Below, in pieces: positions 48,414 to 60,700 of a DNA stretch of 64,000 nt (positions are counted from its first letter, which is position 1; the number at the start of each line of letters is the position of its first letter). A model generated the notes under the pieces. That model ran no database searches. It was not told the DNA's origin and saw only the letters and a list, made by a program, of their open reading frames with translations. This DNA comes from Primula veris. Lineage: Eukaryota; Streptophyta; Magnoliopsida; Ericales; Primulaceae. The stretch spans positions 20,162,631 through 20,226,630 of the forward strand of contig OY821749.1 of the NCBI GenBank assembly GCA_963682055.1. The letters run 5' to 3'. Made by a program: the position numbers and the translations under genes.

Positions 48414-50996
48414 ATGAGTTCCGTTAGTAAGAGCTCTTACTTTCTTGCATGTTTTATGCTGCTTTTGCCGGCACATTATGCTTATTACTCCAGAGCAACA
48501 TACTACGGTAGCCCCGATTGTTATGGAACTCCAAGTATGTGTTTGTTCTCTTCCCTGAATATGTATTAATTATTTTTGTTTATCAACCTAGTATCTATGT
48601 TGAACTTGTTGCAGATGTGTTTTACAATAAATATAACTTTGTGCACCATGTCTACCATTATCTATTTATCTCCGATCTTATGAACTTACTTATTAAAGAT
48701 TTCGTATACCAGTACACTGTGATTATGGTTTTGCAAACTCCCATTACATTTTCGATGGAAAAGACTAAAGAGGGTATTTACATGCATGCGTACGTCTAGA
48801 AATTTTTTCACTAAAAACCCTTATGGCATAAACACCGTTTATCCAAGCAGAATATGACATGTGATGGACACGTTTCTAAACTTACAGCTAAAAATATAAT
48901 AAGGTTTACCAAAACGGAATAAGAATGTAGTTTGCTGAATTAAACCAGAATTTGGACAAATGAGTGTACAAAATCGGAGAAAATAATAAACATAGTGTAT
49001 TAACCTAAAATGAACCCCATTTTAGTAGTAACTTTTTTTTAACCAACATCGGCATGCTCATTATTATTATAAATAATGTGCGCAAGTAATATAAGAGTCA
49101 CTGCAGCTAAGAAAATAAAATGAAAAATAGCACACAATGCTCAGATACCTAAAGTCAATCTAAATCATCCCACAACAGACAAGCTAAAAAGAATCCCATT
49201 TTAGTAGTAACTTGAAATGATTACGATGTCTGTTATGATGTTTTACTAGCTGGAGCTTGTGGGTACCGTGAATTTGGAAGAACCGTAAATGATGGCAGAG
49301 TAACTGGAGTTTCAAGTCTATTCAGAAACGGAACTGGTTGTGGATCATGTTACCAGGTAACCAGCCTCAATCTAACTAATACACTGAGCTAGCTTCAACG
49401 AAAAGTTATACATGGGGAGGCTAACGAGAGCTGTTTCACTATACGTTTCTGCTCTTGTGCATGTTCTTTCAGATTTTCATGAAAAACGTAAAAAAAAAAT
49501 CAAGTTTCCATGCAAAGCAGGAACCACCAGAAAAATAATACTAAACGCAGGAGCAAGAAATCAGAAGCAGCATTATTTTATCATGCATTTTCGATTTTGT
49601 TCCATAACCTAACAAAATTTTATATAAAACCCCTACCTAACTTTTATTTTGTAATCTCAAAACTAGATAAAAGTACCATAGAGTTTGAAAAAAAAACAGA
49701 AGACGAGGATTTAACGACTCCTTTGCTGTTTGATCAATAATAGTTTTAAGAATCAAAGGAATTACAGTAGTGACAAACCAAGTTGGGTTCTATGTACAGG
49801 TTAAGTGCAAAATTCCAAAACATTGCAGTGATGATGGGGTGCAGGTAGTAGTGACAGATTATGGGGAAGGAGACAGGACAGACTTTATCCTAAGTACGCG
49901 TGCTTACGCAAGCTTGGCAAAATCAGATCAAGTTAAGGAGCTCTTTTCTTATGGTGTTGTTGATGTCGAATACAAGCAAATTCCTTGCCAGTATGGTGGT
50001 TACAACCTTAATCTCAAGGTTCATGAACATAGCAAATACCCTGAGTATCTAGCAATAGTCATCTTGTATGTTGGTGGTCAAAACGACATCACTGCCTTAG
50101 ATGTCTGGCAGGTAATTTTCTTCACATGTTCTTTTAGAACCCAAAAAAAAAACCCGGAAAGTAATATGATTTGAAACTAGATTAGTTTGGTAAGCATAAT
50201 CATTTCTAAGAAGACTGTCGAGACACCACTAGGTATAGATATACACTCAATATACTTATTTCCTAACATCTGTCATTTCTATTCCATAATTGCAAAAGGA
50301 ACATGAGTATCAAAGCATATAGGAGAAGTACAACTGCGATTGTAAACTTTCTGTTAGATTTTTTTCTGTTTTCTCTGATAAGGAATCGTATATGTTCAAA
50401 TGCTACTAGTCATCCTTCCCATGCTTATTTCAAACAGAAAGGGAAAATTTCTTTATATATTGTGTGGAGTGCTGATACTGTCAGGCGGGTAGCTAGTAAT
50501 AGTATAAATCCCACCGGGAGAAATTCTATAAATTTTTAGATCTTTGTGTTGAATCCTATGTCAAAGTTTACTCTATTTCCTCGAAGAATAGTGGCATAGC
50601 ATGTTCATGGAGTAATGCTATAGATTTAAGCAGATGTATACACTTGCATGTTGATGGTGGGTCGGTCCGACATAGTATATATTTAAATCTGAGAAAAGTT
50701 TTTAAAAAAATGTGCGCGGCTCACTGGCCACTGCCACCAAAACAATCTGTGGTATTACTTTACTATAACATTTTTATTATTTTATATTTTTTGTGCAGCC
50801 TGAATGCAGTGAATGGAGGAGCATGAGAAGGGCATACGGTGCGGTTTTCGACACTCCTAACCCACCATCAGGCCCACTTACCTTTAGGGTTCAAGTTAGC
50901 GGTGTTGCAGGGTCTAAGTTGGTTATGCTTAACAATGTTATTACCGGTGAATGGAAAGCTGGTCTCGTGTTTGACACAAACATTCAGCTTAATTAA
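48414..50996 (+). CDS. EXLB1: Expansin-like B protein, 4 exons, 245 aa
   Basis: Secreted cell-wall protein; expansin-like B proteins have expansin folds, but wall-loosening activity is not established for them. Exons: 48414-48534, 49250-49356, 49800-50111, 50799-50996; phases join (246 codons with TAA). Residues 1-22 are a signal peptide (SSYFLACFMLLLP). Then come the expansin domain 1 (ATYYGSPDCYGTP, GACGYREFGR, NGTGCGSCYQVKC, TDYGEGDRTDFILS), then VDVEYKQIPCQYGGYN and the domain 2 (YLAIVILYVGG, ALDVWQPECSEW, MRRAYGAVFD, PPSGPLTFRV, GEWKAGLVFDTNIQLN). The expansin HFD motif is absent, as usual for this subfamily. The start is the first ATG after the TATA box and precedes the signal peptide. 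Closest by memory to Arabidopsis EXLB1 (At4g17030). Confidence 0.93.
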
Positions 50997-52298
50997 GATG
51001 ATAAACTCGAGATCCCTAAAAGTCTATATTTATAGCATATCGTACTATATGTAGAGGAGAAGTTACCTGTTAGCTAATCCATAGTAGATTTTGATTTGCA
51101 TCGTTTATGTTTTTCCCTCTTGAGGGTTATTATTTATTTAGGGAGGCTTAAAATAAATCTATCTACATATACCGTCCGAAATGTAGAGGAGAAGTTTAAT
51201 CCATAGTGGATGTTAGTTGTGTTTGTTAAAATTTATCTTCTCTCAGAGGGTGTATTCTGTTTAGAGAATATAAAATAAAATAAAAGTTTCTCTTATGAAT
51301 GAGTTTGTGTACCAAGTCATTTTTCCGTGGTTTGAGAGTCTGAGACGATAAGATGGTGCATATGTGTGTACTAGCATAAGTTATGGCATATTCTTTTAGT
51401 CTCTTACATACCAAGTTACAACAGTTTCCACATCAAAGTTTGTCAATTCAATCATAAATTATCAGGAATTTTCCTCAGATTCGCAAACATTGATCAACCG
51501 CATTAAATGGGATGATAATTGATGAGTTTGCAATTTAATAAGCACCCTTTCCATGGGAACTAAAGGAGCTAACAAGTTGTAAAAGTAAATAACCAACTAG
51601 AGTGCTATTTAAATACAAGAAAACATTGGACAATTCTCAAACCTAGCCTGAATGTGTAAGGTTGAACATATCTTGGTGACCGCAACATTTGTTAACAGAA
51701 AACAAAGTGAGGCTGTTTCAAAGGAAAACCTGAAAAAACTCCAATTTTTCAAAAATATTAGCTTCGATATTGGCTTGTTTGGTTGCAAACTTTAAGTTTA
51801 CAAGCTGCTTCTTTTAAGCTTACAAGCTGCTTCTTTTAAGCTTATAAGCTGCTTCTTTTGAGCTTACAAGCTGCTTCTCTTAAGCTTACAAATAATCATA
51901 CTTTATTAAAAAAAAGGAGGAAAGCAGATAAGTTTCTTTCTGCTAAAATGAATAGAAAACAATAATTTTGTTTACATATACTCATGATTCTTAATTACCT
52001 CTGTCTCTAAACGAAAAAACTTAACTACTTTAAAAACCTATTTACAAAGTAATGTACTTCATTCCTAGTAACATCAGTAGATTATGCAGTTACATTTGTG
52101 GAATATTTAAACGAAAAGGTTTCAGTTAAGTAAACATTAATCTAGTCAGAGACGAGTAGTCCCCAGGAACTCTTACAATAAATGGTTATATATATTCCAG
52201 CAAATGGTTTTAATCCGAAAGGTAGCAAAAGCCTCATCAGAAAACTTTCTGCGAATACTTCTCTTAATTTACCATTCTTCTTCATTAATTCTTAGAAA
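50997..52298. other. Intergenic DNA between convergent genes
   Basis: 3' flanks of the expansin-like gene (plus) and the SUVH-like gene (minus). A 22-bp repeat lies at 51800-51887; nothing else is seen. Confidence 0.55.
51800..51887. repeat. 22-bp tandem repeat, four copies
   Basis: Unit ACAAGCTGCTTCTTTTAAGCTT, with one or two substitutions per copy. The AAGCTT joint makes it partly palindromic. Confidence 0.85.
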
Positions 52299-53345
52299 CT
52301 ACTTTTGACATATTTCCTTTTCATGTTCTGTAGCAAAGTACCTCTGACCCCCCATAATTTCCAGACACTCTTCCTTGGTGGGACGCCGAGGATTCCTTCC
52401 ACAAAAAGGGGGGAACTCACGCATCGCCGAAATCTTTCTCTGCTTACATTTAACCTTCAACAAACTCTCCTTCAAGATACCAGTGGTGCTAATCGGCCAC
52501 TGAGATGGGATCCAACTTTTAGGGTTTGCGAACAACATTTTATTTTTTAACACATCTTCATCCTTTATCACAGCATTTGTAATAGCTTTCTCAACCGTGT
52601 CAGTTGACTTCAAATTCATGGGTATTCGAGTTGATTTATCTAACATTGAAGCATTTCCATCATCTGAAGATTCGCTACAATCACTCATTGCAAAGTCTAC
52701 TTGTTTTTTCTCTGTCCTCATTTTTTCTGTCTCAAAATGGGGATTTACATACATATGAGGCGCATAGGGTCCACAGCCAGGTGGGAAAACACGAGTACAT
52801 GAAACCTTGCGTTTCTTGAATAAGACACCGCAATTTGTTACTACTTTCTGCAATACCAACTTTACTTCAGACGTTTTGTGACAATCACTCACAGGAACAT
52901 ACACGGGTTTTATATCTGTTGTTTTTTCCTTTTTTCTACCTTGTGGAATTACATACATACGAGGAGCATTGAGCCCACATCCAGGTGGGAAAACACGAGT
53001 AGCCGAAACCTTACGTTTCTTGAACGAAACACCGTTTGTCCCAAGTCTCTCACTCAGGCTGTCTTGACGTATACTACTTGCCACTATGGGTATAATTGTT
53101 ACCAATTTTTTTCTCTTACTCGCAGAAACGTCCATAGATTTTTTACCTGACCTTTTCTTCTTTTTTTCAGTTTGTGGAAGTGCATCCATACGGGGAACAT
53201 TAGGTCCACAGCCAGGTGGAAAAATGCGAGTAGCTGAAACCTTTCGTTTTTTGAACAAAGCACCACAAGAATTGCTGTTAACATATCCCAACTGTTTATT
53301 ACTCCTATTTGAATTCTCTATATTTCTATTTACCAAAGAACCCAT
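52299..53345 (-). CDS. Repeat protein related to the N-terminal region of SUVH5/6, without a SET domain, 348 aa
   Basis: One coding exon from ATG 53345 to TAG/TAA at 52299. It contains four copies of a short module: LFKKRKVSATRIFPPGCGP (about residues 30-48), FKKRKVSATRVFPPGCGLNA (108-127), LFKKRKVSCTRVFPPGCGP (175-193) and CKQRKISAMREFPPFCGRN (300-318). This module is known to me from the N-terminal part of SUVH5/6-type histone H3K9 methyltransferases (consensus RKVSA.RDFPPGCG). No SRA, pre-SET or SET domain is encoded in the window. Spacers are Lys/Ser-rich, and the C terminus has RRPTKEECLEIM. Likely nuclear, by its basic patches. A leader intron (53391-54391) is predicted, and a 12-codon upstream ORF (ATG at 53364-53362) overlaps the start codon in another frame. 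Function unknown. Confidence 0.75.
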   Translation of the reverse strand: MGSLVNRNIENSNRSNKQLGYVNSNSCGALFKKRKVSATRIFPPGCGPNVPRMDALPQTEKKKKRSGKKSMDVSASKRKKLVTIIPIVASSIRQDSLSERLGTNGVSFKKRKVSATRVFPPGCGLNAPRMYVIPQGRKKEKTTDIKPVYVPVSDCHKTSEVKLVLQKVVTNCGVLFKKRKVSCTRVFPPGCGPYAPHMYVNPHFETEKMRTEKKQVDFAMSDCSESSDDGNASMLDKSTRIPMNLKSTDTVEKAITNAVIKDEDVLKNKMLFANPKSWIPSQWPISTTGILKESLLKVKCKQRKISAMREFPPFCGRNPRRPTKEECLEIMGGQRYFATEHEKEICQK

Positions 53346-53364
53346 AGTCTTCAATAACGAGCAT
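53326..53364 (-). promoter_or_regulatory. Upstream ORF overlapping the start of the SUVH-like gene
   Basis: The leader reads ATGCTCGTTATTGAAG from 53364; this frame (MLVIEDYGFFGK, stop) passes over the main ATG at 53345. Such an overlap would reduce initiation at the main start unless ribosomes scan past it. Whether it is in the mature leader depends on the predicted leader intron. Confidence 0.45.
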
Positions 53365-53390
53365 ATATGACGAGTTTCTTGTTGTTGTTA

Positions 53391-54391
53391 CTGCAAAAAC
53401 AATCGATTCATCTGAGAAGTAGCAATATAGTACATACTAATTTACAATTTGATGATTCAAATGGATGATCAAATCTATTGTTAACAGATCTACATTCCTA
53501 ATTGATTCGATGTTTTGAATCTAGCTTCAAATCAAATCTAATGAAACATCTTCTTTCCCTAACAATAAATTGATTTATCATTTTTGCATCTGAAAGTAGA
53601 AGCCGGATAGACAAAATGCCAAGTAATTAGTTTCTGACATTCTGTAAAAGAATTTCTATCTTTTACTAAAAAGCGGTTTCATGCCTGATGCTCTACATGT
53701 CAAAGTCTTCCTCGGCTGAACGGTAATGTTGATTCACTTTAGAAAATGAGGGATAAATTTGGTCCTTTAGATCTAAAAAAAAAATCTTCAATACAAAAAG
53801 TTGGGAAGCTATATAAATAAAAGTAGGAAATACAGGACAGATGTGAAAACACTCAAAATCTAAGTTTTAAAAAGCTGGTTTCGTAGTAAAAAAGCTCGAT
53901 TCAAATATTTAAAAAGTTCGTTTTTCCGCTTTTTAGGCCGCTAAATGTTTACGTTTTTGGCGCTTTTAGCATAGCTCTTGCAATAACGCTTTAGCTAAGT
54001 TTACACTTTCTAAAACACTGCTCAAAATAGAGTTTAAGTCTCCTCTCAATAACTCTGAACTATTAGTTCACTCACAAAATAAACAATGCAACACTATTTA
54101 TAAATTTAATACTCCCCTCGCTGACTAATTAACCAATACTTATATATTTTGATTATCAATGTCTATGTTCTAATATCATGTTAAGTTCCCAATAATTTCC
54201 TGTAATTGTTTATAATTGGTGCATTGTTCAGTTTTTTGCTTTTTAACATAATTAAAAAGCAAAAAATTGAACAGGAAAAACAAATTCTGGAAGAAAAAAA
54301 AAAGTCTCTAAAAAAATACTAATATCAGTAGTTACTAGCTGTGCGCACACTAAAAATAAGAAAGGAAAGAAAAAAAGAGATACTAAGTTAC
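53391..54391 (-). other. Predicted 5' leader intron of the SUVH-like gene
   Basis: On the minus strand a donor CAAG|GTAACTT at 54391 and an acceptor TTTTTGCAG ending at 53391 bracket a leader intron; the first exon would lie at about 54392-54480. It includes MITE 2. Inferred from splice-site sequences only. Confidence 0.45.
53860..54020. mobile_element. hAT-type MITE 2, 161 bp
   Basis: Perfect 8-bp duplication CTCAAAAT (53852-53859 and 54021-54028). Ends CTAAGTTTTAAAAAGC and, inverted, CAGTGTTTTAGAAAG. Interior is like MITE 1 at 20774-20933. Confidence 0.88.
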
Positions 54392-55382
54392 CTTGTTGGG
54401 ATCAAAAGAAGACAATGTAGTGAAGTTAATGTGTTTCTTGGCTCATAATTAATTTGTAGCTTCAATAATCAAGATTGAGGTTTTTAATAAATAGTGAAAT
54501 TTGATTCTTGATTTAAACGCGGAAACTGTGATTGTCAGAAAATAATAATAGTGCAGAAATTATGGGATTCGCAATTTTTATTTATGGTGATATGTGGACC
54601 ACTTAAATACTGCCACCTGTTTTTAGAGTCTTAGACCATGAACCATTGTATGACTTTTATGAGTAACTTTCAGGAATAAACCCCAACCCATACTGAAATT
54701 AATAATCGGGGTTTGAAAATATCCATACAAATTTTCACTAGTTTGTTTTGAAAATCTTGGTGGAGTCACGCATGAGAGAAAAATATTAAGTTTGATAAAT
54801 AAAAAAAATGATAAATTGGTAAAAGACCCATCACTTGTTAAGGTGGGAAAAAAATAATTTAGACAAAAAATAATACTCCGTATATGATAAATAGGTAAAC
54901 AACCTAGCACAAAATTATGTATATGTTGTAAATTGGTAAGCAACCCAGACTTGTGTGAGATTTAAAGATAAATTAATGATATTTAACAAGAATATCCGTA
55001 ACAAATTTTAGACCAATGATGTCACGTGTGAAATGGATAATAAAATAGATTTTATTAACACTATATTTATTTATTTATTTTATGTTCAAAATGATTATTC
55101 TCAAATATTATGTTTCTTCCATAAACATATAATCATATACTATAACCTTAAATGTATTTAAAGTAGCTACAATATTTTTAAAAAAAAACTGATTTTTTCC
55201 GACTAAGGAGTTGGTCGTTAGTACAAGAGGCCAAACTTTTCACCGGCCAGTTATTAGAAGTGTTTTTTCCGTCGGTAAATTTCCGACTGAACTCTATCCG
55301 TAACAACGGTAATTTTATAGCTACAACTTATAAAATTTACAGCTTTTTAGCGCCATGTAGGATACTAAATCTTAGTTTTAAG

Positions 55383-55845
55383 TATTGTTTTAAAAAGCGA
55401 GCTATATTGCGTTATAGTTCGCGAAATAACGTTTTTAGACCGAAAAACGCTATGATAAACCACTATTTAGATGGAAAAACGTTAAATTCGCGTTATAGGA
55501 ACGCTATTTACGCTATAACGGGTGCAGTAAAATTTTTATTTTTATTTTTTGGTCAAAATTTTAATAAAATTACTGGAGTATAAAGATAATCAAACCCCAA
55601 AACTCTCGTAAACAAAGTAAATGCTCTGACATCTCAACTACAATCATTTTCTGATTATTAATTACAACTTTTTATATATATATTTAGTTAATTTTTATTA
55701 GATATGCTGAATTTAATACTATATTTATATGTATTTATGTAAACAAAAAAGTACACCGCAAAGCGCTATGTAGCAACGTTATTTGCGCTTTTAGCATTTC
55801 TTTCGAAAAAACGTTACGCTAGCGATAACGCTATTTAAAACATTG
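55383..55845. mobile_element. hAT-type MITE 3, 463 bp
   Basis: Perfect 8-bp duplication GTTTTAAG (55375-55382 and 55846-55853). Ends TATTGTTTTAAAAAGCG and, inverted, CAATGTTTTAAATAGCG. The subterminal part is rich in AACG and GCGTTAT motifs on both sides. No transposase. The frame at 55260-55583 partly covers it and is not a gene. Confidence 0.85.
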
Positions 55846-57127
55846 GTTTTAAGCGGGGCTTTAGGACTCTTCTTTCTTAGTCGAAGGGAAGAACTAAGAC
55901 AGAGTATGCATTTGTTTAAAATCAGTCCGACCGTTCTTATTCGGTCGTTATTTTTACCGACCAACCATTCCAAGTTACAAGTCAGTAATATTTTTGTTTA
56001 AACTTCCAGATTTTAGTTGGTCCGGTCTTTAATTGTCATACAGCGACAACTTATGTTTTAGTCGCAACTTGTTAAGAATTTAAGCGAGCTCTCACTTATA
56101 TGAAAAAAAAGTAGTTAATCACAAAATAGTGCTAAACACGAAAATGATATATATAAACACACATATTACATACCTATATCTGTATATATGTGTGTATGTC
56201 TGTCTATATATATATGTATAATTTTTTATTAATTTATATAATTTGTTTTAGTGTTCAATTAGTCGATCTCACCCTCATTTAAATTTCTATTAATTAAACA
56301 TTGATATAAAACTATTTATATAAAAAGATTTGTGTTTAAATTCGATCTAGAAGCGAATAAAAAGCTAAAGAGAAATAAAAAGACAATTGTAAGATTCTTT
56401 ATCATAATTGAAACAATTAGAAAATGACATGTGTATATTACGTAGGAAACTTCTGGTTACAAACTTAACTACATGTTGCAGAAAAATATTTTCCAAAAAT
56501 TAAAGTAACGAAGCTTGACAGCAACTTGTGATAAACGGGAATAATTGACACATTTTTATGAAAACATGAGTGGACCAGAATTTGATGGTGGTTTAGAATT
56601 TAATTAAGTACTATGCAAGTAGATGATAAACAAAACAAAACAAAAAATAGCCAAATACATAAAACTAGTATAGTGGCGAAAATAACAGGATAAAGGCAAC
56701 GCAATTAATGGAATTTTTTAATTAATAACAACCGGAAAATGGATCGAGGATATAGAAAAAAAATGAACAAAAGCAACGGATAGAAAATAACTAGTATTTT
56801 TTTAAAAAAAAATGACTGCAGCACACGACATTGGAACAAACCGAGTCTATGCAAGTATGCAACTAATTAGCTAGCTCGTGGTAGATTAAATAAATAACTA
56901 ACAAATAATGGACCATTTATTTTCTCTCAGTCAGGTTGAGTACCAATTTAATACAATCGAGATGCACTTTTCTTATAAGTGTTTTCCACGGATTTCATTG
57001 CATGTATTGTTTGATTGCTAAGTACTACTCTAATATATTTTCCTTAAGAGAAAAATAACAGATTTGTAAGTTGTAACTCTTGATATATAGGTAAACAGTT
57101 GGCATTTTCTCAAAAGAAATATGATTT

Positions 57128-57548
57128 CTAGCGCTAAGCATGCAATGAATACTTTTTTTTTTTCATCAAAGAGAGACGGTACCCGCACCATTCCATTGTA
57201 CTAGACTGGGGCTTACCAGTTTTAGGTAGGGAGAATAATTTGAATGATTCTCAAAACATACTTAATTTCCAGACCCTGAAAACACAAGTCTTGTTTAAGA
57301 TTTGATACATATAATGTAGTATTATTAAAAACAAATAGTAAAAATAAGTAGTATCATATACCATATGTAGTAGCATCATGTAGTATATGTACTAATTTTT
57401 AAAAATATTTTAAAGTTCATATTTGTAATAACTAAGTACCACTTATATATACATTTTCATTAGTTTTCTCTCTTTTACAAACATGCCGGTTTCCTTACTC
57501 CATGGTACAAAAGAATAATTTTTTGTAGCGCTAAGCAGGCAATGAATA
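57128..57548. repeat. Two direct copies of a ~22-bp sequence around an A-tailed segment
   Basis: TAGCGCTAAGCATGCAATGAATA (first copy; second has CAGG for CATG) at about 57129 and 57526. A T-run follows the first copy, which on the minus strand would be an A tail. This could be an old short retroposon with target duplication, but no RNA polymerase III promoter boxes were found. Confidence 0.3.
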
Positions 57549-57759
57549 AAACTAATTCTTTCTATAGCTATTTGCACTTAAATATAATCCAACGTGATGT
57601 CTCTTCTCAAAATCAGCAAACAATAGCGTTTTAAAAGCTTTATTAAAGAAACAAACAACTTATCGATACAATAATAAGATCACAACAACAGAAAATACAT
57701 ACATGGTAAAATTATAACTGAATGAACAAAAATCTTAGAATTAAGCAAGACACAAAGTT

Positions 57760-60700
57760 TCAGAGGCGTGACAAAGCAAATATCGTTTGGTCATGATGAT
57801 CCTCAATACCAGATGATTGACCCCTCTTCTCTTTGTTGTTCTTCTTGCTTGATTTTTGTTCACTCTCTGTCACGACAAGTGTCTTTGCATAAACTCTTAA
57901 TTCATTTTTTTTAATTTTTCCAGTGGCTATTTTCGGTAGCTCATCCATAAAAACCACCTTTTTAGGCATCATAAATCCGGCTAAATTTTTCCGGCAATGA
58001 CTCAAAATAACCTCCTCGGTTACTGTATTCTCGTACTCCAAGTTCTTTTTTAGAGTTATAAATGCGCAGGGGCTTTCACCCCAGCGTGGATGTGGCATTG
58101 CCACCACCGCTGCCTCCAACACACTCTGGTGGCTATACAAAATGTTCTCCAACTCTATGCTACTTATATTTTCTCCACCGGATATAATCACATCTTTAGT
58201 CCGGTCCTTGATTTCTACGTACCCATCCGGATAAACCACCCCTACATCCCCCGTGAGAAACCATCCTTTATGAAAGACTTTCGAGTTCGCATCCTCATCT
58301 TTGTAATACCCTTTCATGATACTACTCCCACGTAGTGCGATCTCTCCCTTTGTTTTCGCATCACGAGGGACCTGCTCCATGGTGTCCAGGTCCTTAATAA
58401 CGCCCACGTCAGCCAATGATAGTACGCTAACACCCTGACGCGCCCTCAGTTTTGCCTGTTCAGGGCATGACAGAGTGTCCCAATGGGCCTGCCACTCGCA
58501 GACTAAAGCAGGCCCGGTGGCCTCTGTTAATCCATACGCATGATCCACATGGAACCCGAGACTTTTGATCCTCGCTATCAACATAGCGGGTGGGGGTGCC
58601 CCACCTGTCAGAATCTGAATGGGTTTAGCGATATTTTTACGTTCATATGGTTCGGCCTCAAGGAGAATGTTGAACACTATCGGTGCGCAACACATGTGCG
58701 TGACATTGTGTTTCTCTATCGCGTTGTATATCTCGTGAGCCGTTGTGTTACGTATGCACACGTTGGTTCCACCACGAGCCGCTACTCCCCACGTGAAAGT
58801 CCAACCATTACAATGGAACATGGGGAGCGACCATAGGTACACTGGCTCGGTCCCCATTTCCCAACCCAGTATTAAGCTCAGGGTGCTCAAATAGGCACCG
58901 CGATGACTATACACGACCCCTTTGGGCTCAGAAGTTGTGCCTGAGGTATAATTCAAGGATATCGGGTCCCACTCATCTCTGATCTCTTCAGGGACAAATC
59001 TCGGGTCGCCACTACGGATGAGCTTCTCGTATTCGAGCTCACCCAAACGGATCCCAGTGGGGGAGTCCACGTCATCGATGACGATGACCAGGGGCATGGA
59101 TGACTCGTCCATGAGGTGGAGGGCCTCGCTCGCCACTTGTACAAATTGGCAGTCAACAAATAATATTTTTGCTTCAGAGTGCTTTAAAATAGTTGCTATG
59201 GATTTAGCGTCTAGCCGAGTATTAATGGCATTGAGAACTGCTCCGGCCATAGGAACAGCGAAATGCATCTCGTACATTGCTGGGACATTAGGAGCCAATA
59301 CCGATACCTGAAATTTAAGGCGTAACAGAATTATATCAGATGGCCTAATTGAATATCTACTAGAACGTGTTGTTTGATTTGGTATAACAATTTTATTTCT
59401 GAACAGTAACCGACATAAAAAATTAGTGTAACTACACTTTTAAACATAAATATATTATTACAACACGATAGCAAACTGTTGTGCTTCTTTGATGATTCAT
59501 AGATATTAGCCCTATGAAAAAATTAATTTGTTAGCGTATGTGTGTATATATGTATATATATATCAAAATTTGTTGGTCTTATAGAAGCTAAACAAATGCC
59601 GTTGTGTTAGAGCAAACGCACCAGTTTTCTTACATCTTTTTTTTATATTTAAGTTAATTAACACCACTTTTATATTTTTAGGGTAACAGTTTTACTGTAT
59701 ACATTTTTCAGCTTGCCTATCAAATTTATTATCATAACTAAATATTACTATATTTTAATATACTTCTATCAATTTTTTTTAATCCAAATTAATTTACTAG
59801 AGTAACCACATTAAATAACTTACAAATTTTATCGTATTTAAAGTAAAAAGTATATTTTTACAACTTATAAGGAAACGTTTTGATTTATACAAATTATCAA
59901 TTTTTTTATAAATTTTTCTATCACAACTATATAACTCATCTTTTTGTTATTTTATTAATTTATATGTGAAAAGTACAAATAAATTAGAGAGAATAAGAGA
60001 AAAATAAGAGAGAGAAATTATTATTTTAATTATAAAAAAACATATTGATCATTTATATTTGAGAAATTTGAGTGATATTTGAGTTCATGTATATTTAAGG
60101 TAGTGGATAATAAAATTGATGCTTATATAATTTTAGAACAATATGCTCATATTTAAGATTGATATAAGTTAAGTGCCAATGATCTTACAGAGATAAACAT
60201 AAGCTAAAATATGTACAAACGTGTACATAAGCTAAACAAACGCAGTTGTCAGATCTATATTTACAAATTTCATTAATGTAAAAACACTCCTCTTGAAATT
60301 TCATTAAAAACTTTACATAATACAATTTTCAAGTACACTACGTCTGGCGGATAGTCAAATATGTACACATTTTATTAATGAAATAATATTTTAGCTTATG
60401 TACATATTGGTAGTCAACAAAGAATTTGTTTGCTTCAGAGTGTTTTACTTAAACTAATGTAACTAAGCTAATTAAACAAACGTAGTTGTCACGCGTGTTA
60501 CGTACAGAGCTAGTTTACTTAGCTTATAGTATAAATATAAAATATTGTCTTGCATATGATCCGTATATATATAACGCCTCCCCATTGGGAGATTAAATGG
60601 AGGTTATGCTAGTAGGAGTATTACACGTAAATTAAAGTACGATTTGACTTCTCCAATTGTAAGTGAAATTAACCGAAAATGCATTTAATTAACTTTTGTC

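Larger units (their letters stand above)
54481..57759. other. Intergenic region between the SUVH-like gene and the acyl-activating enzyme gene
   Basis: 3.3 kb, AT-rich. Contains MITE 3 (55383-55845) and a pair of direct repeats (57128-57151, 57526-57548). Reading frames at 54623-55973 are short and not gene-like. Confidence 0.55.
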
